A stretch of 64,000 nucleotides of DNA from Asticcacaulis solisilvae (GCF_017875235.1 NZ_JAGGMI010000001.1:612840-676839); one strand, 5' to 3'; shown: positions 26,720 through 35,935, counted from the first letter of the stretch. Made by a program: numbers and translations. Notes: generated from the letters alone by a model not told the origin.

Positions 26720-27901
26720 TTACCTCCCGATCGACACCAGCCGCTGCTGGGTCAGGCTGCGCCACAGCCATTCGAACGGCCCATAGCGGAAGACCGACAT
26801 CCAGGCGGTCGAAACGACCAGCTGCGCGATCCAGATCGTCACCACGATCGGCATCAGCGCCGCCATATTCATCTGGCCGAACCACGGCAGCCCCCAGGCC
26901 TCCGACAGGGCCACCGGCGCCCGCCCCCCAAAGAACAGCGACGTCATGACCAGCGACTGGACCAGATAGTTGGTGAAGGCCATCTTGCCCGCGCATTGCA
27001 ATGGGTAGAGCAGCAGGCGCAGCGGCCCGACCTTCAGCAGCAGCATCAGCAGGCTGGCATAGCCAAGCGATATGAAGACCGGCGTCAGGCTGGTGACGAA
27101 ATGATAGACAGCGGCGAAATCGGTGGCGCTATAGCCCGCCATGAGGAAACGCAATTGCACCGTTGCCGTCGCCACCAGGCAGACCGCGCCGACCATGACC
27201 GCCATCCCATAGACCCAGATGGGCGCGTCGCCCTTGAGGAAGCCCGACTTGAACAGGCCTAGCCCGATCATCATCAGGCCGAGCGTCACCGGCAGATAGA
27301 CGATGATCTCGGCAACGATCAGCCCGGTCCACTGCTGAAAATTGCCCTCTATTCCGCCCCAGAAACCCGACCGCACCAGCGCCACCAGCCCATCGACACT
27401 GGTCCGGGGCGTATCGATCTGCTGGGTGACGAGCGCCGAAACGTATTCGAGCAGGGTCATGCCCGTAATGCTGACGCCATAGACAACCATGCCGGTGACC
27501 AGCAGCCTGCGTGCGGGCCAGTCGCGCCACTGCATGAAGACGAGCCCCGTGAGGGCATAGAGCAGCAGGATATCGCCATGCCAGATCAGCGCGCCATGGA
27601 TCAGACCAAAAATCGCCAGCCAGATCAGGCGGCGGCGCGGCGCCTTCGGATCACTTTCGCCGACCAGGAACAGGCTGGCGCCGAACAGTAGCGAGAACAG
27701 GGTGACGAACTTTTCGCGCGCGAAGGTTTCGACAAAAAAATAGGCAAGGCCGTCATTCGAGGTCAGCGGCACGGGTGACAGAGTGGGATTGCCATAGACC
27801 GCCAGCGGCTGGGCGAAATCCAGCGCATTGACGATCAGGATGCCAAGAATGCTCAGGCCCCGGATCGTGTCCAGGCTCACCCATCTCCGCGGCCTGTCCA
27901 T
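26720..27901 (-). CDS. DUF418 family membrane protein
   Basis: A 393-residue integral membrane protein with about ten predicted helices. It begins RWVSLDTIRGLSILGILIVNA, the opening of YeiB/DUF418 proteins, and a late GPFEWLWRSLT motif belongs to the DUF418 domain. GKMAFTNYLVQS is another family hallmark. DUF418 proteins resemble acyltransferase-3 and are thought to be transporters or transferases. The substrate is not known. It is upstream of the AT-rich orphan and downstream of a small membrane gene. Confidence 0.88.
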   Translation of the reverse strand: MDRPRRWVSLDTIRGLSILGILIVNALDFAQPLAVYGNPTLSPVPLTSNDGLAYFFVETFAREKFVTLFSLLFGASLFLVGESDPKAPRRRLIWLAIFGLIHGALIWHGDILLLYALTGLVFMQWRDWPARRLLVTGMVVYGVSITGMTLLEYVSALVTQQIDTPRTSVDGLVALVRSGFWGGIEGNFQQWTGLIVAEIIVYLPVTLGLMMIGLGLFKSGFLKGDAPIWVYGMAVMVGAVCLVATATVQLRFLMAGYSATDFAAVYHFVTSLTPVFISLGYASLLMLLLKVGPLRLLLYPLQCAGKMAFTNYLVQSLVMTSLFFGGRAPVALSEAWGLPWFGQMNMAALMPIVVTIWIAQLVVSTAWMSVFRYGPFEWLWRSLTQQRLVSIGR

Positions 27902-27923
27902 GCCCCTTGCCCTCTTGTCGGTC

Positions 27924-28370
27924 TCAGGCCACGCTACGCTTCAAAGCCACCGTCTGCAACAGGATCGCCGACGGTATGGCCAGGACGAGCTGCGCGAGGA
28001 CCATCAGTCCGCCGAAAATGAAAAAGGACGAAAACAGTTCCTGCGTCGCCTGGCCGCCATCCAGCACCGTGAACTTGATGAAGGCGACGGCGCTGCCCAG
28101 TACGGTGACGAACAGCGCGCACCCGAGGACCAGCAACACGGCGTGCAGGCGCGACGGCGGCGGATTGATCCACCACATGGCAATCGCCCCGATCATCCAC
28201 ATCAACGCCAGGATCATCTGGCCCTGCGCCGCCGATACCGCCTGGCTGTCGCCGAAGACCAGCCGGGCCACGAACCACATGGTCCCGTGCAGGACAAGCG
28301 CCAGGAAGACGGCCGTGATGTTCCACGTCGTCACCGGCTTTCGGAATTCCAGCGGAGCGCTTTGGGCCAT
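27924..28370 (-). CDS. Hypothetical four-helix membrane protein
   Basis: 148 residues starting MAQSAPLEFRKPVTTWNITAVFLALVLHG. Four hydrophobic helices lie near residues 15-35, 50-66, 72-95 and 110-138. No family is recognised. The start codon shares one base with the stop of the hydroxyacyl-CoA dehydrogenase gene (TGATG), so expression is probably coupled to it. A role beside acyl-CoA metabolism cannot be told from sequence. Confidence 0.7.
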   Translation of the reverse strand: MAQSAPLEFRKPVTTWNITAVFLALVLHGTMWFVARLVFGDSQAVSAAQGQMILALMWMIGAIAMWWINPPPSRLHAVLLVLGCALFVTVLGSAVAFIKFTVLDGGQATQELFSSFFIFGGLMVLAQLVLAIPSAILLQTVALKRSVA

Positions 28371-29245
28371 CAGCGTGTCGGAACGGGCTTCTCGCCGCGA
28401 TAGTCGTAAAAGCCTCGACCGACCTTGCGGCCCAGCCAGCCGGCCTCGACATACTTCACCAGCAGCGGGCACGGACGATACTTGCTGTCCGACAGGCCTT
28501 CATAGAGGACGTTCATGACCGCCAAAACCGTATCCAGCCCGATAAAGTCGGCCAGTTCCAGCGGCCCCATCGGGTGGTTGGTGCCGAGCTTCATGCCGGT
28601 GTCGATGGCTTCGACCGTGCCGACGCCTTCGTACAGCGTATAGATCGCTTCGTTGATCATCGGGATCAGGATGCGATTGACGATAAAGGCCGGGAAGTCC
28701 TCGGAGTTCGCGGTCGTCTTGCCGAGGCTGCGGGCAAAGGCGACCGCCGCGGCATAGGTTTCCGGTTCGGTGGCGATGCCGCGGATGATCTCGACCAGCT
28801 TCATGATCGGCACCGGGTTCATGAAGTGCAGGCCGATGAACCGGCCCGGCCGGTCGGTGGCCGCCGCCAGGCGGGTGATCGAGATCGATGAGGTGTTGGA
28901 CGCCAGCATGGCTTCGGGCTTCAGGTGCTCGCATACCGACCTGAAGATGGCGTTCTTGACCTGCTCGTTTTCGGTCGCGGCTTCGATGACCAGGTCGCAG
29001 TCCGACAGTTCCTGAACCGAGGCCGCCGGTGTCAGGCGGGTAAGCGCGGCCTTGGCGTCGTCAGCCGAGATCGTCTCTTTCTCGACCAGGCGGTTGATAC
29101 CTTTTTCAATGCGCTCGAAGGCCTTTTTGACAGCGTCGGCCGACTGATCGAACAGGACGACCGCATAGCCCGACTGGGCGCAGACCTGGGCGATCCCCGC
29201 GCCCATCTGACCGGCGCCGATAATGCCGACTGATTTGATGTCCAT
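28370..29245 (-). CDS. 3-hydroxybutyryl-CoA dehydrogenase
   Basis: An NAD-dependent oxidoreductase of the short, single-function HBD/PaaH type, 291 residues. The dinucleotide motif is GIIGAGQMGAGIAQ (residues 7-20), the catalytic histidine is in RFIGLHFMNPVP (His140), and NHPMGPLELADFIGLD and DYRGEKP close the C-terminal domain. It oxidises 3-hydroxyacyl-CoA in the cytoplasm. etfA and etfB lie just upstream on the same strand, so the group links beta-oxidation or butyrate metabolism to the electron transfer chain. A longer start would not add any domain. Confidence 0.93.
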   Translation of the reverse strand: MDIKSVGIIGAGQMGAGIAQVCAQSGYAVVLFDQSADAVKKAFERIEKGINRLVEKETISADDAKAALTRLTPAASVQELSDCDLVIEAATENEQVKNAIFRSVCEHLKPEAMLASNTSSISITRLAAATDRPGRFIGLHFMNPVPIMKLVEIIRGIATEPETYAAAVAFARSLGKTTANSEDFPAFIVNRILIPMINEAIYTLYEGVGTVEAIDTGMKLGTNHPMGPLELADFIGLDTVLAVMNVLYEGLSDSKYRPCPLLVKYVEAGWLGRKVGRGFYDYRGEKPVPTR

Positions 29246-29328
29246 GGCGGAATCCTTACAAATGAAAGCGCTTTGATTTGGGATAGGACGCATTATTGCG
29301 CAATGCAATATGAAAAGCAGTAAGTGAT

Positions 29329-29358
29329 CACACCTCCCCGGATTACCGGAGAGGTGTG
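29329..29358 (-). terminator. Hairpin after etfA
   Basis: CACACCTC and GAGGTGTG with inner CCGG/CCGG form a strong stem around ATTA. It lies about 30 bases after the etfA stop but has no clear U-run, so termination is possible and not certain. Confidence 0.5.
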
Positions 29359-29389
29359 AGACATCAACCTGCTATTGGGATAGCGGGAA

Positions 29390-30322
29390 TTACCCTAGGG
29401 CGCCCATCAACGCCGGGATGGCGGTCTTGTAATCTTCGACCAGACCATAGTCGGCAATGCTGAAGATCGGCGCTTCCGGATCCTTGTTGATGGCCACGAT
29501 GACCTTCGAATCCTTCATGCCAGCCAGGTGCTGGATGGCGCCGGAAATGCCAACAGCGATATAGAGACCGGGCGCGACGACCTTGCCGGTCTGGCCGACC
29601 TGATAGTCGTTCGGCGCATAGCCGGCATCAACGGCGGCGCGCGACGCGCCAACGGCGGCGCCGAGCTTGTCGGCCAGCGGATCGATGACCGCCTTGAACT
29701 CTTCCGCCGAGCCCAGCGCCCGGCCGCCCGAGACGACAATCTTGGCAGCGCCCAGTTCCGGACGGTCGGACACGACCTTTTCTTCACCGATAAAGCGCGT
29801 CCCGTCCGCAGCCGCCGGTGCCGCCACCGTTTCGACCGCGGCCGAACCGCCCTCGCCGGCCGCCCTGAAGGCGGTCGTGCGCACGGTCAGGACCTTTTTG
29901 GCTTCACTGGTCTGGACGGTTTCCAGGGCGTTGCCGGCGTAGATTGGGCGCACAAACGTGTTGGCATCGACGACCTCGATGACGTCCGACAGCAGCGACA
30001 CGTCAAGCAGGGCGGCAACGCGCGGCGCGAAGTTCTTACCCGAGGCCGAAGCCGGGATGGCCACGGCATCGTAACCACCGGCGAGACCGTTGATCAAGGC
30101 CGCCACGTCTTCGGCGATCTCGGCCTTCAGGCCGGCCGACTGCGACAGCAGGACCTTGCGCACACCGTCGATCTTCGCGGCGGCATCAGCTACGCCCTGG
30201 GCGCCGTCGCCGTAGACCAGCACGTCGACCTCACCCGACAGGGCCTTGGCCGCCGTCACGGTCTTATGCGTCGTGTCGCGCAGGTGCGCGCCGTCGTGAT
30301 CCGCAATAACCAGTACCGCCAT
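29390..30322 (-). CDS. etfA: Electron transfer flavoprotein alpha subunit
   Basis: ETF alpha binds FAD and AMP-site partners and passes electrons from acyl-CoA dehydrogenases to ETF-ubiquinone oxidoreductase. The 310-residue protein has the alpha-chain signature [31 protein letters not shown] and [10 protein letters not shown] near the C-terminus. The start [11 protein letters not shown] lies 1 bp after the etfB stop. The pair is an operon, and the hydroxybutyryl-CoA dehydrogenase follows 144 bp later. Confidence 0.96.
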   Translation of the reverse strand: MAVLVIADHDGAHLRDTTHKTVTAAKALSGEVDVLVYGDGAQGVADAAAKIDGVRKVLLSQSAGLKAEIAEDVAALINGLAGGYDAVAIPASASGKNFAPRVAALLDVSLLSDVIEVVDANTFVRPIYAGNALETVQTSEAKKVLTVRTTAFRAAGEGGSAAVETVAAPAAADGTRFIGEEKVVSDRPELGAAKIVVSGGRALGSAEEFKAVIDPLADKLGAAVGASRAAVDAGYAPNDYQVGQTGKVVAPGLYIAVGISGAIQHLAGMKDSKVIVAINKDPEAPIFSIADYGLVEDYKTAIPALMGALG

Positions 30323-30323
30323 A

Positions 30324-31070
30324 TCAGAGCACTCCCGCCGACTTGAGGCTAGCGACCAGTTCGGCCGCATCCTTGACCTTTACACCCGCGCCGCGCTTGG
30401 GCGGCTCGGTGACCCTGACCACTTTCAGACGCGGCGTGACATCGACGCCGTAGTCGGCGACCGTCTTCATGTCGAGCGGCTTCTTCTTGGCCTTCATGAT
30501 GTTGGGCAGAGACGCATAGCGCGGCTCATTGAGGCGCAGGTCGGTCGTGACCACCGCCGGCAGCTTGACGACCAGCGTCTGCAGACCGCCATCGACTTCA
30601 CGCGTGACTTGCGCCTCGCCGTTTTCGACGACGACCTTCGAGGCGAAGGTCGCCTGCGGCCAGCCCAAAAGCGTCGACAGCATCTGTCCCGTGGCGTTGT
30701 TGTCGCCGTCGATGGCCTGTTTGCCCATGATGACCAGGTCGGGATTTTCCTGTTCGACCACGGCCTTCAGCAGCTTGGCGACCGCCAGAGGCTCGACATC
30801 GACATCGGTCTGGATGAGGATGCCGCGATCGGCGCCGATCGTCAGGGCCGTGATGATCGTGTCTTTCGCCTGCGCTGGCCCGATGGAGACGGCGACAATC
30901 TCGGTGGCGACGCCCTTTTCCTTCAGGCGGGTCGCTTCTTCGACGGCGATTTCGTCGAACGGGTTCATCGACATCTTGACGTTGGACAGGTCGACGCCCG
31001 ACTGGTCAGCCTTGACGCGGACCTTGACGTTGTAGTCCAGAACCCGTTTGACGGGCACGAGTATCTTCAT
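30324..31070 (-). CDS. etfB: Electron transfer flavoprotein beta subunit
   Basis: ETF beta, 248 residues, starting [19 protein letters not shown]. The [18 protein letters not shown] stretch and the [29 protein letters not shown] signature identify the beta chain. It forms the heterodimer with EtfA. The start at 31070 is where homologues begin, and longer readings have no ribosome site. A TTGACG-CGTCAA palindrome 54 bp upstream could be the operator of the etfBA operon. Confidence 0.96.
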   Translation of the reverse strand: MKILVPVKRVLDYNVKVRVKADQSGVDLSNVKMSMNPFDEIAVEEATRLKEKGVATEIVAVSIGPAQAKDTIITALTIGADRGILIQTDVDVEPLAVAKLLKAVVEQENPDLVIMGKQAIDGDNNATGQMLSTLLGWPQATFASKVVVENGEAQVTREVDGGLQTLVVKLPAVVTTDLRLNEPRYASLPNIMKAKKKPLDMKTVADYGVDVTPRLKVVRVTEPPKRGAGVKVKDAAELVASLKSAGVL

Positions 31071-31123
31071 GACGTTACCTCTGTTTCCAGGCCTTTCGGC
31101 CTTTCCTGCAGCCTTAACAAAAG

Positions 31124-31139
31124 TTGACGTTCGCGTCAA
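31124..31139. promoter_or_regulatory. Palindrome upstream of etfBA
   Basis: TTGACG-TTCG-CGTCAA is an inverted repeat in the 206-bp gap between etfB and the divergent small gene. Its form resembles operators known for regulators of acyl-CoA and branched-chain degradation genes in proteobacteria (LiuR type). This comparison is from memory. The rest of the gap shows no gene. Confidence 0.45.
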
Positions 31140-31276
31140 TATACGCGGTTGGGCCGATAAGTGACGCTCGACGCGCGCAATGTCAATCATCCGCTTGCAT
31201 ATCAGGCCAAAAGCATTGTCTTCGCGGTGGGATTGGCGCATAACCGGCCGCAGTATCCCGCCAGTTCGCAAGGCTC

Positions 31277-31525
31277 ATGAAAAGCTATATCCCGTACCTG
31301 AAATACATCTTCCTGGGCGTGTTCCTCGTCGCCTCGACCGGCGTCGCGGCCTATGACTTCCTTTATACCAAGCCGAAGAAGAAGTGCGACGCGACCGCCA
31401 AGTGGTGGTCGGACAAGGACTGGAAGTGCTATACGCCCGTGAACATTACGAACTTCACCCAGCGGCCGATCGAAACCGCGACGGATAAGGCGGCGCCGGC
31501 GGCCGCTACGGCCGAAAAGAAATAA
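31277..31525 (+). CDS. Small single-helix hypothetical protein
   Basis: 82 residues beginning MKSYIPYLKYIFLGVFLVASTGVAAYDFL, with one hydrophobic helix (about 8-27). A short exported part follows with Lys-rich KPKKKCDATAKWW and two cysteines (KKCDA, WKCYT). No family is recognised. The start is 206 bp from etfB across a shared promoter region. The stop directly abuts the stop of the convergent cobalamin adenosyltransferase gene. Confidence 0.65.
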   Translation: MKSYIPYLKYIFLGVFLVASTGVAAYDFLYTKPKKKCDATAKWWSDKDWKCYTPVNITNFTQRPIETATDKAAPAAATAEKK

Positions 31526-32074
31526 TCACTTAGACGGCACCCATAGAACGTCGCCCCGGCCAAGATCGTTGGCGTGCCGCGCCAGGACGAACAAAAGGTC
31601 CGACAGGCGGTTCAGGTACTTCATCACGTCCGGATTGACCGGCTCAATCATGGCGACCGTATCGCGCTCGGCGCGGCGGACAATGGTGCGCGCCATATGC
31701 AGATACGCGCTTAGGGGCGTTCCCGCCGGCAGGATGAACGACGTCAGCGGCGACAGTTCGGCATTATGGGAATCCAGCGCGGCTTCGAGGGCATCGACCT
31801 GATGCGCCTTGATGCGCAGGGGCGTCCATGACACGTCGTCCGAGGGTGTGGCCAGATCCGCGCCGAGATCGAACAGGTCGTTCTGGACGCGCGCCAGCAG
31901 CGCATCTACGCCCTCTGCGGCATAAAGCCGCGCCACTCCGATGGCGGCATTGGCTTCATCGACGCTGCCGATGGCGGCCAGTCGCGCGTCGGACTTCGGC
32001 CTGCGCGAGCCATCGGCCAGACCAGTCGTGCCGTCGTCGCCGGTGCGGGTATAGATCTTGTTGAGCTTGACCAA
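31526..32074 (-). CDS. ATP:cob(I)alamin adenosyltransferase, PduO type
   Basis: Transfers adenosyl from ATP to cob(I)alamin to make adenosylcobalamin. The 182-residue protein has the PduO ATP-binding start KIYTRTGDDGTTGLADGSR and SVDEANAAIGVAR, and ILPAGTPLSAYLHMARTIVRRAERD from the trimer interface. The Arg residues in VRRAERD belong to the active site. No other cobalamin gene lies here, so this is probably the salvage enzyme for cobalamin enzymes such as methylmalonyl-CoA mutase elsewhere. The HIG1-like gene is 10 bases upstream. Confidence 0.93.
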   Translation of the reverse strand: MVKLNKIYTRTGDDGTTGLADGSRRPKSDARLAAIGSVDEANAAIGVARLYAAEGVDALLARVQNDLFDLGADLATPSDDVSWTPLRIKAHQVDALEAALDSHNAELSPLTSFILPAGTPLSAYLHMARTIVRRAERDTVAMIEPVNPDVMKYLNRLSDLLFVLARHANDLGRGDVLWVPSK

Positions 32075-32084
32075 GGACTTACGG

Positions 32085-32288
32085 CTATTTGCCGTGCTGC
32101 CAGGCCCAGGCCAGCGCGATCAGCAGGACGATGGCAATGCCCTGCGCCATGACGCGCCAGCGCATCAGCCTGTTGCCCCACTTGGCGTTAAACTCGCCGC
32201 CGCGCACCATGCCGAAGATTCCTGTGAACAGGATTCCGGCCACGGCCAGCATGGCAATCAACGCCAGGATGAAAAGAAAAGTACTCAT
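32085..32288 (-). CDS. Small HIG1-like twin-helix membrane protein
   Basis: 67 residues, with two hydrophobic helices (about 3-26 and 48-63) joined by GGEFNAKWGNRLMRWRVMAQ. This resembles the HIG1 (hypoxia-induced) domain, whose family members in alphaproteobacteria bind cytochrome c oxidase. The call is from pattern alone. It starts at ATG 32288 and is likely cotranscribed with the adenosyltransferase gene. Confidence 0.75.
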   Translation of the reverse strand: MSTFLFILALIAMLAVAGILFTGIFGMVRGGEFNAKWGNRLMRWRVMAQGIAIVLLIALAWAWQHGK

Positions 32289-32527
32289 GACGCCTCTATT
32301 CCCCTTTCGCGCGTAAATGTCGAGACCTATATGGTAACCGCAGCCCACAATATCTCGAAATGGCACGAAGTCATTGAATTAAGGCGAGATTACGTCACAA
32401 AAAATTCGACGGTTGCGGATTGCGCCAGCGTTTGGCCCATACTAAGAGTGTTAGGCCCGAGGGGGAAATTGACCTTAGGGAAGGTTGTGTGTGTAGTAAG
32501 ATGTACGATCAGAGTGACAACAGTAGA

Positions 32528-33175
32528 ATGAAAAATACCGCCGAAACGCTTCCCCTGGGCACTCGAGCCCAGTCCAAGGAGCGTAACCGCCTGAAGATTC
32601 TCGAATCGGCCATGACGCTGTTTCGTGAGCGCGGCTTCGAAGCCGCGACCTTACGCGACATCGCCCGCGGCGCAGGCCTTTCGACGGGCGCTCTGTTCGC
32701 GAATTTCGCGGACAAGAACGAAATCTTCCTGACCGTGGTCGAGGAAGAAAACAGCCGCGTTATCCGTGTGATGCAGGACGCACGCGATACGTCGCTGGAC
32801 CTCGTGCAACGGCTGCATCAGCAGTTGATGCGCGGCTATGAGGCCGCTCAGGTGAATGCGCGCCTTATTCTGTCGGCCTTCGTCATGCGGTGGAGCGCCG
32901 AACAATCCAGCCTGACCGAAGTGGCCCGCCTGTCCGACATGGTGCGCGAGACCCTCTTCGATACCCTGAAGGCCGCCCAGGTCGCCAAGGAAATCCCCGC
33001 CGACGCGCGCGTTGACTGTGCCGCCGAAATCCTTGAGGACCTGTGTTTCGCCAACCTCCGCCGGGCCTTCCAGAAGTCCGACAACGGCGCGGGCTTCGAC
33101 GTCGCCCAACTGTCCGACAGCCTGTCGGTGCAGATTGGCCTGGTCGTCGCCGGCCTCAAAACCGCCAAGGCGTAA
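32528..33175 (+). CDS. TetR family transcriptional regulator
   Basis: About 215 residues from ATG 32528. The N-terminal helix-turn-helix is ILESAMTLFRERGFEAATLRDIARGAGLSTGALFANFADKNE, a textbook TetR pattern. The C-terminal ligand domain is helical, with no clear ligand clue. A start nine codons upstream (32501) is equally plausible, because neither has a good ribosome site. It stands convergent to a Rieske oxygenase gene, with a bidirectional terminator between them. It may control that gene or its own, but this is inference. The upstream 200-bp gap shows no gene. Confidence 0.88.
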   Translation: MKNTAETLPLGTRAQSKERNRLKILESAMTLFRERGFEAATLRDIARGAGLSTGALFANFADKNEIFLTVVEEENSRVIRVMQDARDTSLDLVQRLHQQLMRGYEAAQVNARLILSAFVMRWSAEQSSLTEVARLSDMVRETLFDTLKAAQVAKEIPADARVDCAAEILEDLCFANLRRAFQKSDNGAGFDVAQLSDSLSVQIGLVVAGLKTAKA

Positions 33176-33200
33176 GCTTCAAGCGCCATAAAACAAAAAA

Positions 33201-33232
33201 CCCGGTATCTCCCGATGCCGGGCTTTTTGTTT
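33201..33232. terminator. Bidirectional Rho-independent terminator
   Basis: CCCGGTATC and GATGCCGGG pair around TCCC. CTTTTTGTTTTTG follows on the plus side and TTTTTTGTTTT on the minus side, so it serves both the TetR and the Rieske genes. Confidence 0.9.
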
Positions 33233-33248
33233 TTGTGAAGAAGAGTGG

Positions 33249-34343
33249 TTAGCTCGTCCACTTCAATGTCGCCGGCTTAACCGGATTGACGAAGGGGCGC
33301 TTCTCGGCGCGGTGCGCCAGCCATTCCTTCTTGAGCTGCTGGTACCACTTGGCCTGGGTGTCGGCGTCGTCGATCCACAGCAGCGACGGATCGTATTTCA
33401 GGCCTTCGTTCTGCAGGTTCACCATGTCGCCGTCCTGCTTGAGGAAGGCCTTTGCGCCATAGCGGAAGATCGGCGAGATCAACCGGAACAGGCCATGATC
33501 CGACCAGAAGATTTGCGTGATGCGCGTCGTCTTGTCGTCGACCGGCGTCAGGCAGGTCAGGCCCAGCACCTGTTTGTCCCCGACCTCGATATGCTCGTAG
33601 CGGATGCCCGGCAGGCGGAAGGTGATCTCGGTCGCCGGCGCCCCGCCCAGGATCTTGTAGGCGCGGCTGTTTGACGACGGGGCGTGGCGCACCATGGCGA
33701 AACCGTATTCACGCGGTTCGAACGACTTGATCTTGGACAACTGCTTCTTGGCCGAGCGCCACCACCACTGCTGATGGACGTAAGGCCCGTGCGCCGGGTC
33801 CATGAGGCCGACGACCGCATGGTCGATATGGCTGTCGAAATCCATGGTCTCGACGATCAATGGATCCCCCCCAACCACACCCGGCAAAACCGGCGGCTCG
33901 TGATCGGGCTCGGTCGGGCGGCGGGCATCGGCGGTGATATAGATCCAGACCATGCCCTGCTGTTCGCGAATGGCGTAGTCGCGGACCTTGATGCGCTCGA
34001 CATCCATCGGCTGGTCTGCGGTCAACGACGGCACCGAAGTGCAGGTGCCCGACGTGTTGAATGTCCAGCCGTGATAGGGGCATTGCACGACACAGCCCTT
34101 GTCCGTCCGCACCATCTGGCCCGCCGACAAAGGCGCTGCGCGATGCGGACAGATGTCGCGGATAGCATAGGCCTTGCCGTCGAGGTCACGGCCAAGCAGA
34201 ACGGGTTCACCCAGGATGACATAGCGCTGGAGCTTGCCGGCTTTCAGGTCACCGGACAGGGCCGCGAACCACCAGCAATCCTTGAGCAAGCCCTGACCGA
34301 AGACAATGCGGGCGGAAGGTGTCAGGGCGCTTTGATCGGGCAT
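33249..34343 (-). CDS. Rieske-type ring-hydroxylating oxygenase, alpha subunit
   Basis: 364 residues. The Rieske 2Fe-2S site is seen as Cys65, His67, Cys88 and His91 (CPHRAAPL ... CVVQCPYHGW). A non-heme iron domain follows with LMDPAHGPYVHQQWWW, where MDPAH-x4-H matches the family D-x2-H-x4-H ligand set. It needs an electron-donor reductase, and none is next to it. The layout is that of VanA-like or PaO-like oxygenases rather than two-subunit dioxygenases. The substrate is not determined. Start at 34343 (MPDQSALTPS). Confidence 0.9.
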   Translation of the reverse strand: MPDQSALTPSARIVFGQGLLKDCWWFAALSGDLKAGKLQRYVILGEPVLLGRDLDGKAYAIRDICPHRAAPLSAGQMVRTDKGCVVQCPYHGWTFNTSGTCTSVPSLTADQPMDVERIKVRDYAIREQQGMVWIYITADARRPTEPDHEPPVLPGVVGGDPLIVETMDFDSHIDHAVVGLMDPAHGPYVHQQWWWRSAKKQLSKIKSFEPREYGFAMVRHAPSSNSRAYKILGGAPATEITFRLPGIRYEHIEVGDKQVLGLTCLTPVDDKTTRITQIFWSDHGLFRLISPIFRYGAKAFLKQDGDMVNLQNEGLKYDPSLLWIDDADTQAKWYQQLKKEWLAHRAEKRPFVNPVKPATLKWTS

Positions 34344-34420
34344 AGTCCATTCCGGCTTAAACGTGCCAAGTGTTTAGCATAACCCGAACGGAAACAAAGT
34401 GCGACACGTTTGCGTTCCTA

Positions 34421-34822
34421 TCAACTTCCCATAGTACCATTGACTGGCTTGATTTCCATATATGAGTAAGAAACCACTTCAACGTAGCGGGTAAATGTAA
34501 CCACCTGCCAACTTCTCAAAGGTCTGTCTTCAGGATCAAAAAGATACGCTTTGGTCCGTTCAACAAAAGCTTTGAATTCGGAAAGCGGAACTTCGCACAA
34601 ATACCCTGCGCTCCTTTTTTGATTTAAGAGGCCACTAGGAGGGTAATTATCGCTGGTCACAGCATATGAGACGTAATCGTACCATATCAGTTCATAGCTT
34701 TCAGCTATCTGAGTATTTTCGTATACATCCACAACTATAGATAAGGGGCCGTCCTCTTCATGACTAAGCTTCCGAAGTGAAAGTTTCGGACAAGTGTTTA
34801 ACCTTGCTAAAACCGCGTCCAT
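34421..34822 (-). CDS. Hypothetical protein, AT-richer than neighbours
   Basis: 133 residues, rich in Tyr, Ser and Val (ESYELIWYDYVSYAVTSDNYPP, TFTRYVEVVSYSYMEIKP). No signal, helix or known motif is seen. Base composition is much lower in GC than the flanking hisC and Rieske genes, with many A/T wobble positions, so it is likely a recent insertion. It starts 9 bp after the hisC stop on the same strand. The reading frame is open and full-length, but expression is not shown. Confidence 0.55.
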   Translation of the reverse strand: MDAVLARLNTCPKLSLRKLSHEEDGPLSIVVDVYENTQIAESYELIWYDYVSYAVTSDNYPPSGLLNQKRSAGYLCEVPLSEFKAFVERTKAYLFDPEDRPLRSWQVVTFTRYVEVVSYSYMEIKPVNGTMGS

Positions 34823-34831
34823 TCCGCTTTC

Positions 34832-35935
34832 CTACGCCTTTGCAGCAAACCGGCCAAGCGCCTCAAGGAATGCCGTGTTCTCAGCGTCCTTGCCTATGGT
34901 CACGCGCAGAGCTTGGGCCAGGCCATAGTTCGCGACATGACGCACGATCAGGCCTTGCGTCATCAGGTATTCATTGGCGGCTTCAGCTTCGGCGCGGTCA
35001 CGGAAATTGATGAGCAGAAAGTTGCCCGCCGACGGCCGGACGACATAGCCCATGGCGCGGATCTGCTGGACCATGCGCGGCTGCCAGTTCAGCACAAGCT
35101 GACGCGAGGCTTCGATGTGCGCCGCGTCCTCAAGGGCGGCGATCGCCGCAAACTGCGCCGGCAGGTTGATGTTGAAAGGCAGGCGGATGCGCTCGATGGC
35201 CTCGATCACCGGCTTCGGGCAATAACCGAAACCGATGCGCAGGCCGGCCAGGCCGTGAATCTTCGAGAAGGTGCGCGTGACGATGACATTGTCCGAAGCC
35301 CGCGCCATGTCGAAACTGGTCTCCCAGTCAGGCGCATCGACGAATTCGGCATAGGCCTCATCGACGCACAACAGGATGTGCGGCGGCAGCGCGGCGCGCA
35401 GCTCGGCGATTTCTTCGGGTGTGTTCCAGGTGCCGGTCGGGTTGGCCGGGTTGGACACATAGACGATCTTGGTGCGCTCATCGACAAGCTTGAGCAGTTC
35501 GGCGATCTCGATGCGCTGATCCGGTTCAGGCGCCAGCTTCACCTCAGCCTGGCAAGCCAGGGCCGAGATGCGATAAGCCAGGAAACCATGCTCTCCGGTG
35601 ACGATATTGTCGCCGGCTTCGAGATAGACCTGGTTCAGCAGCGAAAAGACTTCGTCGGAACCATTGCCGAAAACAAGACGATCGGGCTCGAGGCCATGAT
35701 ATTCGGCGACCGCCGCGCGCAAGGGATTGGCGTGGCCGTCGGGATAGCGGAACAGCTTGGCCGATACATCCTGATAGGCCGCCAGGGCCTTGGGCGAGCA
35801 ACCGAGCGGATTTTCATTGGACGACAGCTTGATGGGCTCGGCCACGCCGTCGATCTTCGACTTGCCGCCGACATAGGGAGCGATGTCCAGAATACCGGCC
35901 TTGGGGGTGGGTTTATCCATTACGATATCAGTCAT
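34832..35935 (-). CDS. hisC: Histidinol-phosphate / aromatic aminotransferase
   Basis: A 367-residue class II aminotransferase. The PLP lysine is in RTFSKIHGLAGLRIGF (Lys225). SSNENPLGCSPKA, FGNGSDEVFSLL and the VSNPANPTGT loop match the HisC family. It makes histidinol phosphate, and many such enzymes also aminate phenylpyruvate or prephenate. Placement next to chorismate mutase supports an aromatic role, as for HisC2 in Caulobacter. The start at 35935 is preferred over one nine codons upstream because homologues begin here. Confidence 0.88.
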   Translation of the reverse strand: MTDIVMDKPTPKAGILDIAPYVGGKSKIDGVAEPIKLSSNENPLGCSPKALAAYQDVSAKLFRYPDGHANPLRAAVAEYHGLEPDRLVFGNGSDEVFSLLNQVYLEAGDNIVTGEHGFLAYRISALACQAEVKLAPEPDQRIEIAELLKLVDERTKIVYVSNPANPTGTWNTPEEIAELRAALPPHILLCVDEAYAEFVDAPDWETSFDMARASDNVIVTRTFSKIHGLAGLRIGFGYCPKPVIEAIERIRLPFNINLPAQFAAIAALEDAAHIEASRQLVLNWQPRMVQQIRAMGYVVRPSAGNFLLINFRDRAEAEAANEYLMTQGLIVRHVANYGLAQALRVTIGKDAENTAFLEALGRFAAKA

